From: CBDCVY01 sp965223245
Lineage (GTDB): Bacteria; Nitrospinota; Nitrospinia; Nitrospinales; Nitrospinaceae
Reading direction: 5' to 3'
NCBI GenBank assembly: GCA_965223245.1
Contig: CBDCVY010000013.1
Coordinates: forward strand, 682,001 to 746,000
Length of the DNA: 64,000 nucleotides
Shown one piece after another: positions 1 to 8,837 of this stretch. A model generated the notes under the pieces. That model saw nothing but the letters and a program-made list of their open reading frames with translations, had not been told where the DNA came from and searched no databases. The position numbers and the translations under genes are program-made. Numbering within the stretch: the stretch's first letter is position 1; each line of letters starts with the position of its first letter.

Positions 1-2
1 AT

Positions 3-440
3 GGACTTGATCCCAACGATCCTGCTGATGCGTCTTTAGATCCGGATAACGACAATTTAACCAATTTGCAGGAAGCTGCGGTGGCCAGTGATCCTTTCAG
101 TTCAGACGATGGTCCGCCGATGGTGGTGCAGGTGATTCCGGCGGATAATGCAACCAATATATTAAGCGATACTCCGGTGGAGATTCACCTTAGCGAACCG
201 TTATCTCCCGGTTCCGTGACTGCGAATACCGTAACTATCTTTGCCAATGGATTAGATATTTCCGGTACACCCACACTTTCTCCGGATGGTTTAACGTTAA
301 CAACACCCATCAACTTTCCGGTATTTGTTTCGTTTTACCGTGTTCGGGTTCAAGGAGTTCGAATAATTAATGAATCCGGCAATACGCAAATAGGCCACTT
401 TGAAAGTTCCTATTTTACGAGCGCCGATGGAGGGGATTAA
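3..440 (+). CDS. C-terminal fragment of a secreted Ca-binding / Ig-like protein (5' end outside window)
   Basis: The reading frame is open from the first bases of the window, so this is the 3' end of a longer gene; internal TTG or ATG codons are not credible starts. The first ~25 residues are rich in D, N and P and carry D-P-D-N-D-N-x-L-T-N-L-Q-E, the pattern of thrombospondin type-3 / EF-like calcium-binding repeats. The remaining ~105 residues resemble a Big_5/SbsA-type Ig-like domain (a V-x-P-A-D-N-A start and an S-E-P-L-S segment in the middle). The protein ends without a membrane anchor or sorting signal. A similar Ig-like segment follows the phosphatase head in the two giant proteins at 19457 and 29852, so it probably belongs to the same class of secreted multidomain proteins. 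Its overall function is unknown. Confidence 0.7.
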   Translation, partial: GLDPNDPADASLDPDNDNLTNLQEAAVASDPFSSDDGPPMVVQVIPADNATNILSDTPVEIHLSEPLSPGSVTANTVTIFANGLDISGTPTLSPDGLTLTTPINFPVFVSFYRVRVQGVRIINESGNTQIGHFESSYFTSADGGD

Positions 441-632
441 TAGCTTCTCCTTAAATCTGTATTAAATTCCTTCCTTCACTCGAATAGATAAAAAACCATT
501 TGCCCGACTAAAATAAATTGGGTTGACGATTCAACACTATTGCATCGATACTATTATAGAAAAGCTCATTCGTCATTTTGCTATAGTTTTAATTAAGTCA
601 TAAGCTCAATTTTGACCTCTTCGCCAATTTGT

Positions 633-1376
633 ATGCCATCTAAAAACTTCCCAAATTTGACCACCTTTGGAATTATGATTTGCTCTCTATTTATTCTTTC
701 CAGTGCAGTGAATGATGGAGTGTTTGGATATTTATGTGGGCTGCCATTTTGGGGACTCGCAATTTGGCTGGCTTTAAAAGAAAAAAAGAATTGGTTGAGG
801 CACGGGTTGATTTTAGTTCCAGTGATTCTTTTCTTTTTGTGGGCACTTGTTACAAGAGAAACTAATCCTATTTTTTATCCGATTCTAGGAGAGCGTGCGA
901 TTGTAAAAAGATCTTTCCAGATCGTTTACTTTAAAAAAGATTTTGATAGAAGTTCTTTTCCGGCGTTTTTTGATGAGAGTTATCAAAAATGGGAGCAGGA
1001 AGACCTGGAGAAAAGTATACAAGGTATAAAAGAAAGCTTTTCTATTCTTGATTTTATTTATAAGAAGGAAACCATTCCAAGCGGTACCGAATTAGAAATA
1101 TGCCACATTGCTCCAAAGAGTTCAGAATTTAGTAGAATTTATCATATTCACTTTTGTTCAAATAAAGTTGAATTTAGGGTCGGCTCGGGTAATAAAGAAG
1201 ATATTGAAGAACTTTTAACATTGTTAACTTACAGTCCCTCTCTGGTTAGGAAAAATCCATGGAATCCTCTTTGGCCACCTTTTGATTATTTATCAAATTT
1301 AATGTATTGGCCCATGATACCTGTATTTATTAAGGATGAAATTGTAAAAATAATATTAGATTTCAAAAATCCCTAG
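633..1376 (+). CDS. Hypothetical membrane protein, three N-terminal TM helices
   Basis: This is a 247-residue protein with no family that I recognise. The first ~75 residues contain three hydrophobic stretches that look like transmembrane helices, the last one followed by a soluble domain of ~150 residues rich in K, E, S and F. Several aromatic-proline segments (P-W-N-P-L-W-P-P) occur near the C-terminus, followed by another mildly hydrophobic stretch. The ATG at 633 was chosen over an in-frame TTG at 612 because the extra residues add nothing to the hydrophobic start; neither has a clear Shine-Dalgarno site. It stands alone between the secreted fragment and hypF. No function is proposed. Confidence 0.55.
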   Translation: MPSKNFPNLTTFGIMICSLFILSSAVNDGVFGYLCGLPFWGLAIWLALKEKKNWLRHGLILVPVILFFLWALVTRETNPIFYPILGERAIVKRSFQIVYFKKDFDRSSFPAFFDESYQKWEQEDLEKSIQGIKESFSILDFIYKKETIPSGTELEICHIAPKSSEFSRIYHIHFCSNKVEFRVGSGNKEDIEELLTLLTYSPSLVRKNPWNPLWPPFDYLSNLMYWPMIPVFIKDEIVKIILDFKNP

Positions 1377-1479
1377 GTCTATTTTTGATAACTTTGCTAT
1401 TTTTTCCAGCTTCATAGTAGAATAACCATGAAATACTTTTGTTATTATAAAGATGTCTCCGGTTTAATAAAGAGACTTT

Positions 1480-3882
1480 GTGATGATGGCTTCCCTCCTA
1501 ACTGGGACTCAAAAAGATTTAACTTCAGAAACCATTCGAATTCGTGGTTTGGTGCAGGGGGTGGGGTTTCGGCCTACCGTTTGGCGACTTGCTAAATCAC
1601 ATGATTTGACGGGCAAGGTTTGGAACGATGGCGAAGGCGTTCTAATTCAAGCGCGGGGAACCTCTCAGAATATTGAAGAATTTCTTGCGCATTTGCAAAG
1701 CTCACTTCCTCCATTAGCACAAATTGATTCCATAGAAAGATCTCCTGCAAATGATCCTTCTCCCTTAGACGACTTTTACATCGTTGATAGTGAATCAGGA
1801 AACAACCAGACTGGTATCGTGGCAGATGCCGCTACCTGTCAGGAATGCCTTAAAGAAACATTAAATCCTTTTTCACGGCGTTACCGATATCCATTTACCA
1901 ATTGCACTCATTGTGGGCCACGATTTTCTATTGTGCGATCTATTCCTTATGATCGGTCTAATACCAGCATGTCTTCTTTTGAGATGTGCAATGAGTGTTC
2001 CGATGAGTATTTGAATCCAGAGGATAGACGATTCCATGCGCAACCCATTGCTTGTCATGCCTGTGGCCCCAAGGTTTGGCTTGAAGATTCTGATGGAAAT
2101 TCGATTCATATAGAAAAGCAGGGTTTTTTAGATGCAATTGACGTGGCAGGTTCCCTTTTGCGAAAGGGAAATATTGTGGCAATTAAGGGGATTGGAGGAT
2201 TCCATCTCGCTTGCGATGCCACAAATTCAAATGTTGTGAATCGGTTGAGAGAAAAAAAGGGTCGTTACAAAAAACCGTTTGCTTTGATGGCTAATAATTT
2301 GCAAATGATTGAACGCTACTGTGAGTTTGACGATATTGAGAAATCTCTGTTGGAGGAGTCTTCCTCTCCGATTGTTTTATTAAATGCCAAAGGAAATGAA
2401 AGATTGCCGGAAGAGATTGCGCCAGGTCTTAATGAAATCGGATTCATGCTCCCATATACTCCGTTTCATCATTTAATATTTAAGGATTTGAAAATTCCCA
2501 TAGTGATGACTTCGGGAAATTTTTCTGAAGAGCCACAATGCATTGATAATGAAGAGGCTCGTAAGAGATTAAAGGGAATCGTGGATTATTTTCTTTTGCA
2601 TGATCGCGATATTGTCAATCGGGTAGATGATTCCGTATTGCGGGTGGTGAATAAAGAAGTGAAAGTTATTCGACGAGGAAGAGGAATAGCGCCTAAGTTT
2701 ATGAAATTGCCTGAGGGGTTTGAAACAGCACAATCCATTTTGGCTTTGGGGGGCGAACTTAAAAATACTTTTTGCTTAATCCAAAATGGACAGGCTATTT
2801 TATCTCAGCATATTGGGGACTTGGAGAACTCTTCTACATATGAAGACTACATAAAGAATATTGAACTTTACACCAATCTATTTGAGCACCGAACTGTGGC
2901 TCTTGCGATTGATAAACATCCAGAATACCTTTCCACGAAGTGGGGTAAGGACCGTTCCGAGAAAGAACAGTCATCATTAGTGGCTGTTCAGCATCACCAT
3001 GCCCATATCGCTTCATGCATGGCTGAGAATCAGCTCCCTTTAAATACAAAACCGATATTAGGTGTGGCTTTAGATGGGTTGGGTTTCGGTGAGGACAATT
3101 GTCTATGGGGTGGGGAATTTTTATTGGCAGATTATTTTGGAATAAAGAGAATGGGTTGTTTTAAATCGGTTCCTTTGCTGGGTGGTTCTCTTGCAATGAA
3201 AGAGCCATGGAGGAATACTTTAGCGCATATTTTTTCCTGTATAGGTTGGGAAAAATATTTGGCGAGCTTTCCAGGTTTGGAATTAACAATGTTTCTCAGG
3301 ACAAAACCAATATCTACAATACAAAATATGTATGAAAAAAACCTGAATAGTCCATTGGCAAGTTCTGTTGGGAGATTGTTTGACGCAGTAGCGGCTGCGA
3401 TAGAGATTTGTCGTGAAAAATCTTTTTATGAGGGACAAGCAGCTATTGAGTTGGAAGCAATGGCAGATAAAACGATTCTGCTAGATCCGGAAGATTATGG
3501 ATATCAATTTTCAATAGAAAAAGATGCCGAGCAGGGTTTTATGATTATCGATCCACAATTAATGTGGAATAACTTATTTCAAGATTTATCAGAAAATACT
3601 CCAAGGAGTGTAATTTCATCTCGGTTTCATAAAGGATTAGCAAATATCATCGGATTGATGGTAAAAAAACTGAAAAGAATTAATGATAAAAATTCCTTGA
3701 ATTCAGTTGCATTGAGTGGAGGGGTATTTCAAAATCGAATTCTCCTGGAACTGGTTACTCAGAAATTGCGAAAGATGAATTGCCGGGTATTAACCCATGG
3801 CGTTGTTCCCGCTAATGATGGTGGAATTTCCCTGGGACAAGTCGTAATTGCCGCCGCGCAATGTTTACGAAAGGGTCAGTAA
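1480..3882 (+). CDS. hypF: Carbamoyltransferase HypF, [NiFe]-hydrogenase maturation
   Basis: HypF uses carbamoyl phosphate and ATP to make a thiocarbamate on HypE, the source of the cyanide ligands of the [NiFe] active site. The 800-residue length suits the family. The domains are in the expected order: acylphosphatase-like (about 17-105, with R-G-x-V-Q-G-V-G-F-R-P), two zinc-finger pairs (C-x2-C and C-x2-C in each half, about 119-190), a YrdC-like nucleotide-binding domain (about 215-400) and a Kae1-like domain with the H-H-H-A-H metal site near residue 507. Translation may start at the GTG at 1480 or either of the two ATGs directly after it; an AGAG stretch lies just upstream. It heads a six-gene maturation operon and ends 2 bases before hypC. 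Confidence 0.96.
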   Translation: MMMASLLTGTQKDLTSETIRIRGLVQGVGFRPTVWRLAKSHDLTGKVWNDGEGVLIQARGTSQNIEEFLAHLQSSLPPLAQIDSIERSPANDPSPLDDFYIVDSESGNNQTGIVADAATCQECLKETLNPFSRRYRYPFTNCTHCGPRFSIVRSIPYDRSNTSMSSFEMCNECSDEYLNPEDRRFHAQPIACHACGPKVWLEDSDGNSIHIEKQGFLDAIDVAGSLLRKGNIVAIKGIGGFHLACDATNSNVVNRLREKKGRYKKPFALMANNLQMIERYCEFDDIEKSLLEESSSPIVLLNAKGNERLPEEIAPGLNEIGFMLPYTPFHHLIFKDLKIPIVMTSGNFSEEPQCIDNEEARKRLKGIVDYFLLHDRDIVNRVDDSVLRVVNKEVKVIRRGRGIAPKFMKLPEGFETAQSILALGGELKNTFCLIQNGQAILSQHIGDLENSSTYEDYIKNIELYTNLFEHRTVALAIDKHPEYLSTKWGKDRSEKEQSSLVAVQHHHAHIASCMAENQLPLNTKPILGVALDGLGFGEDNCLWGGEFLLADYFGIKRMGCFKSVPLLGGSLAMKEPWRNTLAHIFSCIGWEKYLASFPGLELTMFLRTKPISTIQNMYEKNLNSPLASSVGRLFDAVAAAIEICREKSFYEGQAAIELEAMADKTILLDPEDYGYQFSIEKDAEQGFMIIDPQLMWNNLFQDLSENTPRSVISSRFHKGLANIIGLMVKKLKRINDKNSLNSVALSGGVFQNRILLELVTQKLRKMNCRVLTHGVVPANDGGISLGQVVIAAAQCLRKGQ

Positions 3883-3884
3883 CA

Positions 3885-4127
3885 ATGTGTTTGGGAATTC
3901 CCGGTCAGATTGTGGAAATTGTTAATACGGAAGAAAAACTCGCAGTCGTAGAAATTGCCGGTGTAAAGCGTGAGATCAATATAACTTGTATAGTGGATGA
4001 AAAGCACACTGTTGAATCTTGTTTGGGAGACTGGGTGCTTGTTCATGTTGGATTTGCTATGAGCCGAATTAACGAGGAAGAAGCTTCCAAAACACTGGAC
4101 CTTTTTCGAGAGCTGGATGAATTGTAG
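3885..4127 (+). CDS. hypC: Hydrogenase maturation chaperone HypC
   Basis: HypC is a small chaperone that carries the Fe(CN)2CO unit with HypD and delivers it to the hydrogenase large-subunit precursor. The start is fixed at the ATG at 3885 because the family begins M-C-L-G-I-P and needs Cys2 as ligand; an upstream in-frame ATG at 3861 lies inside hypF and would bury this cysteine. An AAAGGG ribosome site ends nine bases before this start. The 80 residues match the usual size, and the G-D-W-V-L-V-H-V-G-F-A motif with its histidine is present. It sits between hypF and hypD. Confidence 0.96.
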   Translation: MCLGIPGQIVEIVNTEEKLAVVEIAGVKREINITCIVDEKHTVESCLGDWVLVHVGFAMSRINEEEASKTLDLFRELDEL

Positions 4128-4167
4128 GATGAATGAACAGTTCTGAAAATTTGAAAACAACTCAGCT

Positions 4168-5292
4168 ATGAAATATGTAGACGAATTTCGAAATCCTGAT
4201 GATGCCAAATGCTTGCTGGATAAAATCACGCGTTTGTCTAAAAAAGTTCAACATGGGAAAGACCGTCCTTTGCATTTAATGGAAGTGTGCGGAGGTCACA
4301 CCCATACAATCTTTCGATACGGAATAAAAAATTTATTGCCTGACGAAATTGAACTAATTCATGGACCAGGTTGTCCAGTATGTGTATTACCTATGGGAAG
4401 AGTTGATGATTGCGTGGCTCTCGCTGAGCACCCCGAAGTAATATTTGCTACCTTTGGTGATGTCATGCGTGTTCCGGGGTCACGAAAAAATCTTTTGCAG
4501 GCTAAGTCGGATGGAGCAGATGTGCGAATTGTATATTCTCCTTTGGATGCATTAGTCCTGGCCAAAAATTGCCCGAATAAGGAAATTGTTTTCTTTGGTT
4601 TAGGATTTGAAACCACGATGCCCAGTTCTGCGTTAACAGTTTTGCAGGCTGAGAAGGAGGGTGTCAAAAATTTTTCTATTTTTTGCAACCACATAACTAT
4701 TATTCCGACCATGAAAGCTGTTTTAGATTCGCCTGACTTACAGTTGGATGGGTTTTTAGGGCCCGGGCATGTGAGTATGGTTATTGGCAGTCGACCTTAC
4801 CATTTTATTGCTGAACAATATAGCAGACCTCTAGTGATTGCCGGGTTCGAGCCATTAGATATTTTGCAATCTATTTGGATGTTGCTCCGACAATTTGAAG
4901 AAGGACGATGCGAAATCGAAAATCAGTATCAACGCATTGTTCGTGAAGAAGGAAATAAGCAAGCATTGGATTCCATTGAGAGAGTGTTCAAACCACGGGA
5001 ACATTTTGAGTGGAGAGGATTGGGCTCGATCAATCATTCAGGAGTATGTATAAGGGAAGCCTATGCAACATACGATGCAGAACGAAAGTTTTCAATTCCT
5101 AATCTCAAGATAACGGATCCACAATCTTGCCAATGTGGAGAAGTATTGAGAGGTGTGATTAAACCTAATGAATGTAAAGTGTTTGGTTCAACATGTACCC
5201 CTAAAACCCCATTGGGTGCTTTGATGGTTTCGACAGAGGGTTCATGTGCAGCCTATTATTCCTATGGTGGTGTGGATTTAATTGAAAGTTGA
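4168..5292 (+). CDS. hypD: Hydrogenase maturation Fe-S protein HypD
   Basis: HypD is the [4Fe-4S] scaffold on which the Fe(CN)2CO cofactor is assembled together with HypC and HypE. At 374 residues it is the typical length. Visible family motifs are M-E-V-C-G-G-H-T-H near residue 31, G-P-G-C-P-V-C-V near 66, G-F-E-T-T, and a cysteine-rich C-terminal part (S-C-Q-C-G, N-E-C-K-V-F-G-S-T-C) that holds the cluster ligands. It starts 40 bases after hypC. A perfect inverted repeat lies in the 64-base gap before hypE. Confidence 0.96.
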   Translation: MKYVDEFRNPDDAKCLLDKITRLSKKVQHGKDRPLHLMEVCGGHTHTIFRYGIKNLLPDEIELIHGPGCPVCVLPMGRVDDCVALAEHPEVIFATFGDVMRVPGSRKNLLQAKSDGADVRIVYSPLDALVLAKNCPNKEIVFFGLGFETTMPSSALTVLQAEKEGVKNFSIFCNHITIIPTMKAVLDSPDLQLDGFLGPGHVSMVIGSRPYHFIAEQYSRPLVIAGFEPLDILQSIWMLLRQFEEGRCEIENQYQRIVREEGNKQALDSIERVFKPREHFEWRGLGSINHSGVCIREAYATYDAERKFSIPNLKITDPQSCQCGEVLRGVIKPNECKVFGSTCTPKTPLGALMVSTEGSCAAYYSYGGVDLIES

Positions 5293-5328
5293 CGATCATG
5301 AGTATGGATCGATCAAAATTATTTCAAT

Positions 5329-5344
5329 CCGTTAAGTTTAACGG
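5329..5344. repeat. Perfect 7-bp inverted repeat in the hypD-hypE gap
   Basis: CCGTTAA and TTAACGG face each other across a 2-base spacer, ending 12 bases before the hypE start codon. In RNA the 2-base loop is too tight for all seven pairs, but a shorter hairpin near the hypE ribosome site could form. It could also be a dyad operator. No run of T follows, so it is not a standard terminator. Confidence 0.5.
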
Positions 5345-5356
5345 GAAAATGGAATC

Positions 5357-6382
5357 ATGCAAAATAGAACGATAACAATTTCCCACGGGAGTGGCGGTAA
5401 GGCAATGCATGACTTGATAGAAAATTGCTTTATTGCCTATTTGGATAATCCGATTCTCTGTGAGGGAGAAGATCAGGCAAGACTAGACTTAAAAGAATTA
5501 AATCGACTTGGGGATCGCCTAGCCTTCACTACAGATTCCTATGTTATCGATCCAATATTTTTTCCCGGGGGAGATATTGGAATGCTTGCCGTTAATGGAA
5601 CGGTGAATGATTTGGCAGTGGGAGGGGCGATCCCCTTGTATTTAAGTTGTGGTTTTATTTTAGAAGAAGGATTTCCTTTGGAGACTCTTGAGCGTGTAGT
5701 GAGGTCTATGCAGGTGGCCGCTCAAGATGTTGGTGTAAAGATTGTTACTGGAGATACTAAGGTGGTAACCAGGGGAGCGGCAGATAAAATATTCATTAAC
5801 ACGTCGGGGATTGGTGTAATTCCGGAACATATAAATATTTCTGCTAAAAGAGTTGCTCCAGGAGATAAGGTAATAATCAATGGGTATATGGGCGACCACG
5901 GAGCAGCCATAATGCATTCACGAGAAGAGCTTTCCATTGTTTCTTCCATCCAAAGCGATTGCAAATCTTTAAGTAACTTGGTGCAGAACATTCTTGAGGT
6001 GTGCCCGGATATTCATTGCATGCGAGATGCAACTCGTGGAGGGGTCGCTACAGTTTTAAATGAGATTGTTCAAAATGCAAAAATTGGAATTGTGTTAGAT
6101 GAAAATAAACTTTCTATTAGAGATGAAGTCAGAGCTATTTGCGAAATTCTTGGAATGGATTCATTATATTTAGCCAATGAAGGAATATTAATTGCGATTG
6201 TTCCTGATGTTTATTCGCAGATAGTTTTAGAACGTATGCACTCATTGCCTGAAGGGCAGCATGCATCTATTATTGGAGAGGTTGTCGAAGCACCTCAGGA
6301 AAGAGTGGTTTTAAGAACAAGTTTTGGCGGGGATAGAATTATTGATATGATGATTGGAGAACAACTCCCGAGAATTTGTTAA
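5357..6382 (+). CDS. hypE: Carbamoyl dehydratase HypE, hydrogenase maturation
   Basis: HypE receives the carbamoyl group from HypF on its C-terminal cysteine and dehydrates it with ATP to a thiocyanate, the CN donor for the active-site iron. The 341-residue protein belongs to the PurM/AIR-synthase fold family. It shows the G-S-G-G-K nucleotide motif near the N-terminus, M-R-D-A-T-R-G-G in the middle, and the diagnostic C-terminal P-R-I-C tail carrying the acceptor cysteine. All key residues are present, so it should be active. It follows hypD by 64 bases and precedes hypA by 15 bases. Confidence 0.97.
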   Translation: MQNRTITISHGSGGKAMHDLIENCFIAYLDNPILCEGEDQARLDLKELNRLGDRLAFTTDSYVIDPIFFPGGDIGMLAVNGTVNDLAVGGAIPLYLSCGFILEEGFPLETLERVVRSMQVAAQDVGVKIVTGDTKVVTRGAADKIFINTSGIGVIPEHINISAKRVAPGDKVIINGYMGDHGAAIMHSREELSIVSSIQSDCKSLSNLVQNILEVCPDIHCMRDATRGGVATVLNEIVQNAKIGIVLDENKLSIRDEVRAICEILGMDSLYLANEGILIAIVPDVYSQIVLERMHSLPEGQHASIIGEVVEAPQERVVLRTSFGGDRIIDMMIGEQLPRIC

Positions 6383-6397
6383 TTTGGAAACCGAACT

Positions 6398-6727
6398 ATG
6401 CACGAATTGGGTATTACCAGAAATATTGTTTCCATTGTTCAAGAGCATGCAAAGGGAACTTTAGTGAAACGAGTCACTTTGGAAATTGGTAAGCTTTCTT
6501 TGGTGATGCCGGATTCAATCCGATTTTGCTTTGATGTTTGTTCGAAAGATACGGAATTAGCTGAAGCCTATCTGGAAATTATAGAAAAACCGGGTCTTTT
6601 TAGTTGTCAAGATTGTTTAAAGGAAAGTAAATTTGATAATTTTTTTGAAAGCTGCTCTTGTGGTTCCAACGATTTAGTTTGTGTTTCCGGGGAAGAATTA
6701 AAAATCAAAGAAATGGAGTTTGTCTAA
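6398..6727 (+). CDS. hypA: Nickel metallochaperone HypA, with an unusual zinc motif
   Basis: HypA hands nickel to the hydrogenase large subunit together with HypB. The 109-residue protein starts with M-H-E, whose N-terminus, His2 and Glu3 form the nickel site, and the fold-specific region matches the family. The structural zinc site usually has two C-x2-C pairs. Here the first pair is normal (C-Q-D-C), but the second is C-S-C-G, with the first cysteine displaced by one residue to give C-x-C. The base sequence at 6651-6661 reads cleanly, with no frameshift. Its stop codon overlaps the hypB start by one base (TAATG). Confidence 0.94.
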   Translation: MHELGITRNIVSIVQEHAKGTLVKRVTLEIGKLSLVMPDSIRFCFDVCSKDTELAEAYLEIIEKPGLFSCQDCLKESKFDNFFESCSCGSNDLVCVSGEELKIKEMEFV

Positions 6728-7521
6728 TGTGTACTACCTGTGGGTGTGGTCAAAGTGCCGAACCGTCGGTGACAAATATAAATTTAGAAAAAGTGGCTAT
6801 GGAAGGCCATGGCCATGATCATTATCATGAACACAGTCATTCTCATGAGAATCATCACCACCACTCGTCAGTTCTTTCGCTTGAAAAAGAAATTCTAGAA
6901 AAAAATAATCTATTAGCTGCCCGAAATCGTGGGTGGTTTGAAGGACGCAATATTCTTGCTTTGAATCTGGTGAGTTCTCCTGGGGCAGGTAAAACTACTT
7001 TATTGGAACGAACAATAAATGATTTAAAAGAAAACATTCTCATTCATGTAATTGAGGGTGATCAAGAAACTACTTATGATGCTGAGCGAATACGAGCCAC
7101 AGGGTGTAAGGTAGTTCAGATTAATACAGGGACGGGTTGTCATTTAGAAGCAGATATTTTAGCAAAAGGGTTGAAGGAATTGCAGCCACCTTTGAATTCT
7201 GTTTTGATGATTGAGAACGTTGGGAACTTGGTATGTCCGGCATTATTTGATTTAGGAGAGCAGGCGAAAGTTCTCATTCTTTCTGTAACTGAGGGTGAGG
7301 ATAAACCCCTTAAATATCCACATATGTTTAAAGCCTCGGATGTAATGATTTTAAGTAAAATAGATCTCTTAGAACACGTAGATTTTAGTGTGGACCATTG
7401 TATTCAATATGCACGTAAGGTGAATCCAAAAATTAAAGTGTTTCAAGTTTCTTCTAAAACAGGTGAGGGATTGAAAGATTGGTACAATTGGTTGCAAACG
7501 GAATTCAATTCCAAGGATTGA
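6727..7521 (+). CDS. hypB: Nickel-inserting GTPase HypB
   Basis: HypB is the SIMIBI-class GTPase that stores and transfers nickel to HypA and the hydrogenase. The start was set at 6727, overlapping the hypA stop, because this places the high-affinity nickel motif C-x2-C-G-C at residues 2-7; a longer reading frame from 6658 lies inside hypA. Next comes a histidine-rich stretch (about residues 22-44, with 14 or more H), typical of nickel-storing HypB. The GTPase domain has P-G-A-G-K-T-T (P-loop), an E-G-D-Q-E-T switch region, a G-T-G-C-H metal/dimer site and S-K-I-D for guanine recognition. It is the last gene of the hyp operon; no terminator hairpin was seen after it. Confidence 0.96.
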   Translation: MCTTCGCGQSAEPSVTNINLEKVAMEGHGHDHYHEHSHSHENHHHHSSVLSLEKEILEKNNLLAARNRGWFEGRNILALNLVSSPGAGKTTLLERTINDLKENILIHVIEGDQETTYDAERIRATGCKVVQINTGTGCHLEADILAKGLKELQPPLNSVLMIENVGNLVCPALFDLGEQAKVLILSVTEGEDKPLKYPHMFKASDVMILSKIDLLEHVDFSVDHCIQYARKVNPKIKVFQVSSKTGEGLKDWYNWLQTEFNSKD

Positions 7522-7802
7522 TGATTTTTACTTTTTTTTGAGAGAAAAATAAAAAAAATTAATTTTACGAGATAATAATTAGTGTTCTTTGAAGTTTTTC
7601 CCCGCCAGATTCCTATTGATATCTCCAAAAAATTAGAGCTTTCTTTGCCTTAAAGGTTTATATTGAAAAAGAGTCTTCCTTTTTATTCTCCATCCTTTTT
7701 AGAAAATGTTCTTAAGATATTTATACAAATTTAAAAATCGTGTTTTTCTTTTTATGGTTTTATCCATATCGGGTTCATCTTAATTATGCGTAGGATTTAA
7801 AT

Positions 7803-8786
7803 ATGTGGTTAGGTTTTACTTTGTTGCTAATGTTTGCTTTTGTTGTAGGTTCTATCGCATATGTTTATCAATATCGAGGTGAAACTCGTTATAATAATTT
7901 TGGTGAGTATATTCGAAAAGGTTGGCCTATATTCTCTCCCTTAAATTGCCTTTTATATATTTTTACTCAACCCAGAGCCAGTCATTCCATTATAAATTTA
8001 GAAGATTTTAAAGAACTGGATCCCCTTAAGAATAATTGGCAAACCATAAAGAAAGAGGTAATTCATTTATATAAAGAACAATATTTTGAACTGACCAAGA
8101 AAGCAGACTCAAAAGCTTCTTATGATATTGGCTTTCGAACTTTTTTTAAATATGGTTGGAGTAAGTTCTATTTAAAATGGTATGGATACACACATGACTC
8201 TGCCAAGAAACTTTGCCCTAAAACAGTGGAAATTCTCGAGCAAATACCATCTATTAATGGAGCCATGTTTTCTGTTTTGCCTGCAGGTTCTCAATTGACA
8301 AGGCACTTGGATCCTGTGGCTTGTTCCTTAAGATACCACTTAGGATTGGTGACTCCTAACTCAGATAATTGTTTTATCAATGTGGATGGTTCCACTTATT
8401 CTTGGAGAGACGGAGAGGGGTTTTTGTTTGATGAAACCTACGTTCATTATGCTAGAAATGATACCAAAGATTTACGTTTGATTTTGATGTGTGATGTGGA
8501 CCGTCCTACAAACTGGTTAGGTCGTATTATTAACTCGATTATTAAAGGATTAATGAGACTGACTATTGTTCCAAATGTAGAGGGAGATAAGCGTGGATTT
8601 GCAAATAAGTTATTTTCTGGGTTAGGGCCAGTGCTTCAAAAAACCAAGACCTTAAAACAAACCAACAAACAGCTTTATTTGATAATCAAATACTCCGTTA
8701 ACTTCTCTTTGTTTATTGTTGCCTGTGCAATTTTGGTTGGGTTGCTAAGTTTAGCTAAACAATTAACCATGATTATGATTTCCTGA
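7803..8786 (+). CDS. LpxO-like aspartyl/asparaginyl beta-hydroxylase family membrane enzyme
   Basis: This is a 327-residue Fe(II)/2-oxoglutarate dioxygenase of the Asp_Arg_Hydrox family. The closest known relative in layout is LpxO, which adds a 2-hydroxyl to a lipid A acyl chain at the inner membrane. Residues 1-25 form an N-terminal membrane anchor. The catalytic core has R-H-L-D-P (H-x-D, near 161-165), V-H-Y-A-R-N (distal His, near 217) and a C-D-V-D-R-P segment after the R-L-I-L 2-oxoglutarate-binding strand. Unlike a minimal dioxygenase it also ends in a second hydrophobic helix (about 295-325). It stands alone between the hyp operon and a convergent kinase gene. The substrate is inferred only. 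Confidence 0.8.
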   Translation: MWLGFTLLLMFAFVVGSIAYVYQYRGETRYNNFGEYIRKGWPIFSPLNCLLYIFTQPRASHSIINLEDFKELDPLKNNWQTIKKEVIHLYKEQYFELTKKADSKASYDIGFRTFFKYGWSKFYLKWYGYTHDSAKKLCPKTVEILEQIPSINGAMFSVLPAGSQLTRHLDPVACSLRYHLGLVTPNSDNCFINVDGSTYSWRDGEGFLFDETYVHYARNDTKDLRLILMCDVDRPTNWLGRIINSIIKGLMRLTIVPNVEGDKRGFANKLFSGLGPVLQKTKTLKQTNKQLYLIIKYSVNFSLFIVACAILVGLLSLAKQLTMIMIS

Positions 8787-8837
8787 TGAAAACCACTTTC
8801 TAAAGAAATACATGATTTTAAAAGATAAGTTATTAGA

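Noticed and set aside
3876..4229. Minus-strand frame opposite hypC
   Set aside because: It overlaps hypC fully and the hypD start, both of which are certain genes on the other strand.
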